Positions 6,546 through 10,806 of a DNA stretch of 10,806 nucleotides are shown here, piece by piece (the stretch's first letter is position 1; the number at the start of each line of letters is the position of its first letter). The position numbers were made by a program, and so were the translations under genes. A model generated the notes under the pieces. That model searched no databases and was not told where the DNA came from. It saw only the letters and a list, made by a program, of their open reading frames with translations. The stretch is taken from positions 1 to 10,806 of the forward strand of contig CAJUSE010000046.1 in NCBI GenBank assembly GCA_910588975.1, in the 5' to 3' direction. The DNA is from an uncultured Oscillospiraceae bacterium (lineage in GTDB: Bacteria > Bacillota > Clostridia > Oscillospirales > Oscillospiraceae).

Positions 6546-7115
6546 TTACTCCAACTCAATTTCCCCATCGCACAGCTCTGCCAGCTGTGGGGTATGCCCG
6601 GTGAGCAAAACCGGCCTGCCCAGCTCCCGCAGCCGGCCCAGGATCCGCTCTGCCCGCTCCAGATCCACCCCGGCGAAGGGCTCATCCAGCAGGTACCACT
6701 GGGCTTCCAGGCTCTCCCCCGCCGCCAGGCACCGGGCCAGGGCCACCCGCCGGGCCATCCCCCCCGAGAGCTCTCCGGGCAGCTTGTCCGCCGCCCCGCT
6801 CAGCTCCACAAGGGCCAGGTACTCCGCCGCCCTGCCCCGCTTGTCCCTGGGCAAAACGGCCTCCACCTGCCCCAGGGCGGTAAGGCCGGGAAACAGCCGG
6901 TCCTCCTGAAAGAGCAGGATGGGCTGCCGGGGCAGCTCCAGCTCCCCGGCATCGGGGACCTGCAGCCCCGCCAGCACCCGCAGCAGGGTGGTCTTTCCCC
7001 TCCCCGAGGGGCCCGAGAGATAGGTCAACCTCTCCTCAGGAAACCGGGCGCTGAACCCCTCCAGCACAGGGACTCCCCCCAGGGTGACGGTCAGCCCTCT
7101 CACAGAAATGCTCAT
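6546..7115 (-). CDS. ABC transporter ATP-binding protein (SsuB/TauB-like, short form)
   Basis: This is the ATPase of the importer encoded with the next two genes. The product is only 189 aa, against about 240-260 for SsuB/TauB-type ATPases, yet all catalytic motifs are present: Walker A GPSGRGKTT (35-43), Q-loop Gln70 (LLFQED), signature LSGGM (116-120), Walker B YLLDEP with D144 and E145, and H-loop His174 (LTGHT). What is missing is mostly length between the Q-loop and signature and any C-terminal extension. The start is the ATG at 7115-7113, which overlaps the permease stop as ATGA, so translation is coupled; the frame is open up to 7466, but only as a shadow of the permease gene. The gene ends 22 bp before a strong terminator. 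It is probably functional as a homodimer under the permease. Confidence 0.92.
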   Translation of the reverse strand: MSISVRGLTVTLGGVPVLEGFSARFPEERLTYLSGPSGRGKTTLLRVLAGLQVPDAGELELPRQPILLFQEDRLFPGLTALGQVEAVLPRDKRGRAAEYLALVELSGAADKLPGELSGGMARRVALARCLAAGESLEAQWYLLDEPFAGVDLERAERILGRLRELGRPVLLTGHTPQLAELCDGEIELE

Positions 7116-7858
7116 GCCCCATCCCCCTCTCTCCAGGGCCGTAGGGCCCATCGCATGGCCCACTCCAGGGCCAGGGACAGGGCCACCACCACCATCGTCC
7201 AGGCGAAAAGGGTGGGGGCCTCCAGATAGGCCTTGGCCGTCTGGAGGGCGGTGCCGGCAGCCCACTTGGGCTGGCAGATGACCTCGGCGGCTATCCCCGA
7301 CTTCCAGCACAGGCCCAGGGCGGTCTCCCACCCGGCGCAGAGGGCGGGCAGGGCGGCGGGCAGCCGCACCAACCGGAAGGTCTGCCACCGGCCCAGGCCG
7401 TAGTGGCCGGACAGCTCCAGCAGCTGGGGGTCGGCATCGGCAAGCCCTTGCCGGGTGGAGCGCCACACCACCGGCAGGGCCATAAGGGCGGCCACAGTGG
7501 CGGGGATCTGGTTTTTGGGCAGCCAGAAGAAAAGCAGCAGGATAAAGGATACCACCGGCACCGTCCGCACCGCCCGGAGGGCGGGGGAAAGAAGCCGGTC
7601 ACACCAGCCAAAGGCGGCGGTAAGCCCCCCCAGGGCCATGCCCAAAGCGCTGCCCAGCAAAAAGCCCCACAGCACCCGGCCCAGGCTGTAAAGGGCGGAG
7701 CGCCAGAACCCGGCGGTGGCCATCAGCCCGGCCAGGGTCCTGACCACAGCCAGGGGGGAGGGCAGCACAAGCTCCCGCCCCACAAGACAGGCCCCCAGGG
7801 CCCACAGCCCCACCCAGAAGAGGATTGGGGCCAGGATGCTCCCAACTTTTTTACCCAT
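7112..7858 (-). CDS. ABC transporter permease (SsuC/TauC-like, binding-protein-dependent)
   Basis: The membrane channel of the importer has 248 aa and about six hydrophobic segments (first at 8-26, others near 54-82, 99-113, 118-132, 170-192 and 217-238). It has the family N-terminal signature VLPSPLAVVRTL (31-42) and an EAA-type cytoplasmic loop, LLELSGHYGLGRW followed by RLVRLP (146-167), where the ATPase docks. This pattern fits the nitrate/sulfonate/taurine branch (COG0600 type). Its ATG (7858-7856) shares one base with the stop of the binding-protein gene (TGATG), and its own stop overlaps the ATPase start by 4 bases, so all three genes are translationally coupled. Substrate is not readable from the permease; branch members carry sulfonates, thiamine precursors and other small organic compounds. 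Confidence 0.92.
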   Translation of the reverse strand: MGKKVGSILAPILFWVGLWALGACLVGRELVLPSPLAVVRTLAGLMATAGFWRSALYSLGRVLWGFLLGSALGMALGGLTAAFGWCDRLLSPALRAVRTVPVVSFILLLFFWLPKNQIPATVAALMALPVVWRSTRQGLADADPQLLELSGHYGLGRWQTFRLVRLPAALPALCAGWETALGLCWKSGIAAEVICQPKWAAGTALQTAKAYLEAPTLFAWTMVVVALSLALEWAMRWALRPWREGDGA

Positions 7859-8895
7859 CAGGGATTATAGCTATAATAGAAGGCCCCGTCGGGGATGGAG
7901 CCGCCAATGGAGGTGGGGTCGGCGGCGTAGAGGACCTGGTAGTAGCCCTGAATGCCGTCGATCATGTCATTGCCGGTGATGAAGCACAGGTTGGCGTCGG
8001 GCAGGGCCTTCTTGGCCACGGCCGCCTTGGGGATGATGCTGGCGGTCTCGGCGGCCTGGGCGGCATCCTCCAGGTTATCGGGGTCGGACATATAGGCGAT
8101 GGAGTCGCCGTAGGCAGTCAGGAAGGCATCCACGGCCTCGGGATGGGCCTGGGCAAACTCGGTGCGCACCACCACGCAGCCCATGGTGAACAGCCCCTGG
8201 GCGCCGGCGTTGGTCCACGCCTCATTGAGGTCGATGGCCAGCCGCACCTTGCCCTGGCTCTGGATCTGGGCGGAGGTGGCGGCGGGGATGGGCAACATGG
8301 CAAGCTCCACCTCCCCCGAGGCGATGCGGGTGGCCACCTCGTCGGTGGCAGAATACCACTCCACGGTGACATCCTCCCCCGCCTTCAAATCATTTTTCTC
8401 CAGCAGGTAGTTGAGGACAAACTCCGGGTTGGCCCCCTGGCCGAAGGCGTGGATGGTCTTGCCCTTCAGATCCTCCAGGCTGTTCACCGTCTCGCCGTTC
8501 TCCAGGATATAGAGCACCCCCAGGGTGTTCAAAGCGGCCAGCTGGACCCCGCCGTCCAGCTTGTGATAGAGAACGGAGGCCAGGTTGGTGGGAACGGCGG
8601 CGATGTCCACCTCCCCCTTGGTGAGGGCGGCAGCGGCCTCGGTGGCCTCCCCCAGCAGGGAGAAGTGATAGGTGTAGGCCTCCTCCGGGGAGCCGTCCAC
8701 CATCAGCTTGGCACAGCCCAGGCCGGTGGTGCCCTTGAGCATGGCCACGTTCACCGTCACAGGATCGGCGGCGGGCCCCTTTGTCTCCACAGGGGTGGGG
8801 GTGGGCTCGACAGTGGGCTTGCTCTCCTTGGGGGAGCAGGCGGCCAGAAGGGTCAGGCTCAGGCCCAGGGCCAGCAGCCGCTTCATGTTCTTCAT
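7858..8895 (-). CDS. ABC transporter substrate-binding lipoprotein (SsuA/NMT1-like)
   Basis: This is the extracytoplasmic receptor of the importer, 345 aa. The N-terminus is a lipoprotein signal: KR at 5-6, hydrophobic core 7-16, lipobox LAAC with Cys20 as the lipid anchor. A Pro/Thr/Glu linker follows (about 27-45). The periplasmic-binding-protein fold type II runs from about 47, with family-like patches TTGLGCAKLM (56-65), GEVDIAAVPTNLASVLY (94-110), LNTLGVLYIL (122-131) and VVRTEFAQAHPEAVDAFLTAY (242-262). The ATG at 8895-8893 is chosen because the AAAGGA run lies about 8 bases upstream and the protein then begins as a signal peptide; ATGs at 8904 and 8886 are less well placed. A near-consensus promoter sits about 30 bp upstream. 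It belongs to a family I recognise as common in gut Clostridia, with no established ligand known to me. Confidence 0.9.
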   Translation of the reverse strand: MKNMKRLLALGLSLTLLAACSPKESKPTVEPTPTPVETKGPAADPVTVNVAMLKGTTGLGCAKLMVDGSPEEAYTYHFSLLGEATEAAAALTKGEVDIAAVPTNLASVLYHKLDGGVQLAALNTLGVLYILENGETVNSLEDLKGKTIHAFGQGANPEFVLNYLLEKNDLKAGEDVTVEWYSATDEVATRIASGEVELAMLPIPAATSAQIQSQGKVRLAIDLNEAWTNAGAQGLFTMGCVVVRTEFAQAHPEAVDAFLTAYGDSIAYMSDPDNLEDAAQAAETASIIPKAAVAKKALPDANLCFITGNDMIDGIQGYYQVLYAADPTSIGGSIPDGAFYYSYNP

Positions 8896-8932
8896 CAAAA
8901 CCATCCTTTCCAAATAGGAACTTTTCTCAGTT

Positions 8933-8961
8933 AGTATACTCTCACCCACCCCCTCTGTCAA
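8933..8961 (-). promoter_or_regulatory. Near-consensus sigma-A promoter of the ABC operon
   Basis: On the minus strand TTGACA (8961-8956) and TATACT (8938-8933) are separated by exactly 17 bp. That is a perfect -35 and a 5/6 match to the -10. Transcription would start near 8926, giving a leader of about 30 nt with the ribosome binding site before the binding-protein ATG. The leader is too short for a riboswitch, so control, if any, would be by a protein. The -10 box lies in the small palindrome AGTATACT (8933-8940), which may be chance. Confidence 0.85.
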
Positions 8962-9125
8962 GGGACAAGCCCCCTTTTTCATCCAAAGAAAGAACCGGGG
9001 CGGAGCCATGGTTTTTGCCAGCCTTTCGCCCTGCCCTGTTCCCCGCTCTGCCCTCTTTTTTTGCCCCATCTGGGGCCAAATTCTCTCCGGGGCATAGAAT
9101 GGGATAGCGAAAGGAGGCACAAACC

Positions 9126-9416
9126 ATGCCAAACCGAGACAACCGTACATACAAGGCCGCCCTCCGGGCCCAGGCCAAGGTCACCGCCGCCCGGCAGGAG
9201 CTGACGGCGGAGGAGCCCATGCACCGCTACCCCCACCCCATTCCCATGCCCATGCCCTACCCCGAGCCCGACCGGGAGCAGCTCCGGCAGTGCCAGGCCC
9301 TCACCCAGATCCTGGAACAGCTCCAGACCCAGAGCCAACTTCTGGTGGATCTCAACGAGAGTCTCAACGGCCTGGCCGCCGCCCTGCTGTCCAAGCAGGG
9401 GCCGGCAGGGGAATAA
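9126..9416 (+). CDS. Small protein of unknown function, Pro/Met/Tyr-rich centre and helical C-terminus
   Basis: The product is 96 aa, and I do not recognise the family. It is very likely translated: a full AAAGGAGG (9110-9117) sits 8 bases before the ATG, and the frame stays open to a TAA. Three parts are visible. The N-terminal 30 residues are charged and Ala-rich (RTYKAALRAQAKVTAARQEL). Residues 32-48 are rich in Pro, Met and Tyr (MHRYPHPIPMPMPYPEP). Residues 49-90 form a Leu/Gln-rich amphipathic helix (ALTQILEQLQTQSQLLVDL, then NESLNGLAAALL), likely a short coiled coil. There is no signal peptide, Cys motif or membrane segment. CATAGAAT (9093-9100) just upstream resembles sporulation sigma-E/K -10 boxes, but no matching -35 is clear. 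A spore-coat or surface-assembly role is speculation from composition only. Confidence 0.75.
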   Translation: MPNRDNRTYKAALRAQAKVTAARQELTAEEPMHRYPHPIPMPMPYPEPDREQLRQCQALTQILEQLQTQSQLLVDLNESLNGLAAALLSKQGPAGE

Positions 9417-9452
9417 AATTGTAACGTTTTCCTTATTTTTTGCCCTGTGACC

Positions 9453-9481
9453 TTGCACTGACCGCAAAAAATGGATATACT
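9453..9481 (+). promoter_or_regulatory. Probable sigma-A promoter of the LCP gene
   Basis: TTGCAC (9453-9458) and TATACT (9476-9481) are 17 bp apart. The -10 matches 5/6, the -35 is weaker. Transcription would start near 9488, giving a leader of about 33 nt that contains the TAGGAGGG ribosome binding site (9507-9514 region). No intrinsic terminator was seen between the small gene upstream and this promoter, so some readthrough from 9126-9416 is possible. Confidence 0.65.
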
Positions 9482-9520
9482 TAGGGGCGTTGACAAAAGA
9501 AAAATAGGAGGGAAAACCTC

Positions 9521-10603
9521 TTGAAAAGCAAAAAGAAACGGAAAAAGAGAAAAAAAGGAGGGTTTGGCCGGGGGCTTTACCGGACTTTGGTGGCCATTTC
9601 CGCCCTGATCGTGGCCCTTTTTGCCATTTATAAGCTCTCCGCTCAAAAGCTCACCACAAGCGGGGAAAAGCCCCTCACCATCGACCAGGCCACCCCCACC
9701 GATGACCCCGACACCGCCCAGGACGAGAGCCAGCAGGCCCCCGGCCTGGAGCGAAAAGATGCCACCTGGACCTTCCTCCTCTGTGCCGAGGACCAGGTCA
9801 GCGGCTCTACCGACGTCATTATGGTGTGCACCTACGACACAAAAAATCAGAAGGTGGGCCTTGTGTCCATCCCCCGGGACACCCTGGTGGACCGGCCGGG
9901 GTGGAAGGACCACAAGATCAACGCCATGTACGCCGCCGGCAAGCTCTACGATCCCCCCGACGGGGGCGTCAAGCAGCTCCGTGCCGCTGTCAGCGAGGTG
10001 CTGGGCATCCCCATCGACTACTACGCCATGGTGGACACCAAGCTCTTTGTGGCATTGGTGGACGCCGTGAATGGGGTGGACTTCAACGTGCCTGTCCACA
10101 TGAGCTACGACGCCCCCGACCAAAACCTGCACATCCACTATGAGCCGGGCATGCAGCACCTCACCGGCCAGCAGGCGCTGGAGGTGGTGCGCTGCCGGAA
10201 GAACTCGGATGGGCAGGGAGAGTATCCCCACAACATCTACGACGCCTACCCCGACGCCGATGTCGGCCGGACCCGCACCCAGCAGGAGATGCTCAAGACC
10301 ATCGCCAAGAAGGTGTTGCAAAACCCCCAGAAGGCCCCCCAGTATGTGGAGCTGATGTCCAAGTATGTCAAGACGGATCTGAGCCTGGGCAACCTGCTGT
10401 GGCTTGTTCAGCCAGCGCTGAAGTTCGACTTCGCCAACCTGACCACCGCCACCCTGCCCGGGGACGGAAGCAAGAACTACAAGGGCACCAGCTGGGTCTA
10501 TGAGCTGGACATTGAGGGAAGCCTTTCCATCATCAACAACTGCCTGAACCCCTACACCACCCCCGTCACCGAGGACATGGTCCGCATGCCCCGGGGGGAG
10601 TGA
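9521..10603 (+). CDS. LytR-CpsA-Psr (LCP) family cell-wall ligase
   Basis: LCP enzymes sit outside the membrane and transfer lipid-linked glycopolymers (teichoic acids, capsule) to peptidoglycan. The product is 360 aa. It has a very basic cytoplasmic N-terminus (KSKKKRKKRKK), one membrane anchor (about 21-40), an acidic Ser/Thr/Pro linker (about 47-78) and then the LCP domain. Domain marks are TWTFLLCAED (82-91), STDVIMVCTYD (96-106), VGLVSIPRDT (112-121) with the conserved Arg/Asp, HKINAMYAAG (131-140), GVDFNVPV (185-192), LTGQQALEVVRCRK (214-227) and DVGRTRTQQEML (247-258). There is no LytR_C extension. The start is TTG at 9521 with AGGAGGG 8 bases upstream; there is no ATG before the membrane segment, so TTG is well supported. 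It stands alone with its own promoter. The glycopolymer it attaches is not evident. Confidence 0.93.
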   Translation: MKSKKKRKKRKKGGFGRGLYRTLVAISALIVALFAIYKLSAQKLTTSGEKPLTIDQATPTDDPDTAQDESQQAPGLERKDATWTFLLCAEDQVSGSTDVIMVCTYDTKNQKVGLVSIPRDTLVDRPGWKDHKINAMYAAGKLYDPPDGGVKQLRAAVSEVLGIPIDYYAMVDTKLFVALVDAVNGVDFNVPVHMSYDAPDQNLHIHYEPGMQHLTGQQALEVVRCRKNSDGQGEYPHNIYDAYPDADVGRTRTQQEMLKTIAKKVLQNPQKAPQYVELMSKYVKTDLSLGNLLWLVQPALKFDFANLTTATLPGDGSKNYKGTSWVYELDIEGSLSIINNCLNPYTTPVTEDMVRMPRGE

Positions 10604-10622
10604 ATGTCATATACAGAAAGGG

Positions 10623-10677
10623 ACAGTAAAAAAGTAAGCAGGGGCGGGGCGAAAGCCCCGCCCCTGCTTTGGTCCTA
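10623..10677. repeat. 55-bp direct repeat, copy 1: GAAA-capped 15-bp GC hairpin
   Basis: AAGCAGGGGCGGGGC (10636-10650) pairs perfectly with 10655-10669 around a GAAA tetraloop. Six A's (10628-10633) precede the stem, so on the minus strand the stem is followed by ACTTTTTT, a good intrinsic terminator. In the plus direction the tail is only TGGTCC, though the position 20 bp after the LCP stop suggests it also ends that gene's mRNA. A second inverted repeat, TTGGTCC (10669-10675) with GGACCAA (10684-10690), overlaps its right edge. Confidence 0.85.
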
Positions 10678-10751
10678 AAGCACGGACCAACCTCCCGCCC
10701 CAGTGTCACCCACCCAAGGGACAAAAGCCAATGACCACCCCCAGTAGTATT

Positions 10752-10806
10752 ACAGTAAAAAAGTAAGCAGGGGCGGGGCGAAAGCCCCGCCCCTGCTTTG
10801 GTCCTA
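10752..10806. repeat. 55-bp direct repeat, copy 2 (reaches window edge)
   Basis: This copy is identical base for base to 10623-10677, offset by 129 bp, with the same GAAA-capped stem at 10765-10779/10784-10798. The match stops on the left at 10752 and is cut by the window end on the right, so the true repeat may be longer. The 74 bp between the copies hold no reading frame I can support. Confidence 0.9.

Noticed and set aside
7825..8934. 369-codon plus-strand frame across the binding-protein gene
   Set aside because: It is the complement shadow of a lipoprotein gene with clear motifs; the composition is Gly/His/Leu-rich and non-protein-like.
9069..9082. GCCCC-ATCT-GGGGC stem next to a T-run upstream of the small gene
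   Set aside because: The T-run precedes the 5-bp stem on the plus strand and gives A's after it on the minus strand, so it is not a terminator in either direction.
10604..10678. 24-codon frame starting right at the LCP stop (TGAATG)
   Set aside because: No ribosome binding site of its own beyond coupling, and it reads through a hairpin repeat; the second repeat copy has no equivalent start.

Overview
The window looks like chromosomal DNA of a high-GC gut-type Clostridia, most like Oscillospiraceae (Flavonifractor, Pseudoflavonifractor or Oscillibacter type). This assignment is inference. It rests on the infB-rbfA-nrnA-truB-ribF gene order of Firmicutes, AGGAGG-type ribosome binding sites, a DUF1576-type membrane protein, and GC-rich hairpin repeats between genes of a style I recall from that family. 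No phage, plasmid, CRISPR, transposase or defence gene was seen.

Layout. (1) Positions 1-4438, plus strand, hold the downstream half of a translation/RNA-maturation operon: the 3' end of infB (IF-2), rbfA (30S maturation), nrnA (nanoRNA/pAp phosphatase, DHH-DHHA1), truB (tRNA Psi55 synthase) and ribF (FAD synthetase). Between infB and rbfA, normally close neighbours, lies a 309-bp non-coding stretch packed with perfect stem-loops that looks like an inserted dispersed element. (2) 4544-5821, plus strand, encodes a polytopic membrane protein with a clear internal duplication (DUF1576-like) behind a terminator-like hairpin. (3) 5822-6545 is a 724-bp non-coding region between convergent genes. 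It holds a REP-like palindrome, a compact stem-loop cluster with a perfect -10 box on the minus strand, an array of five stem-loops, and a bidirectional terminator. (4) 6546-8895, minus strand, is a compact three-gene ABC importer operon (lipoprotein binding protein, permease, ATPase). It has start/stop overlaps, a near-consensus sigma-A promoter and the terminator just mentioned. Its substrate cannot be read from the sequence. (5) 9126-9416, plus strand, encodes a small unrecognised protein with a Pro/Met/Tyr-rich centre and a helical C-terminus. (6) 9521-10603, plus strand, encodes a LytR-CpsA-Psr cell-wall ligase with its own promoter and a TTG start. (7) 10604-10806 holds two identical 55-bp copies of a 15-bp GC stem capped by a GAAA tetraloop, 129 bp apart; the second copy runs into the window edge.

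The coding genes are mostly ordinary housekeeping or surface functions. The points worth a second look are the structured intergenic DNA, the ABC importer of unknown substrate with an unusually small ATPase, the duplicated membrane protein and the small unknown protein. I did not find a convincing new multi-gene system.
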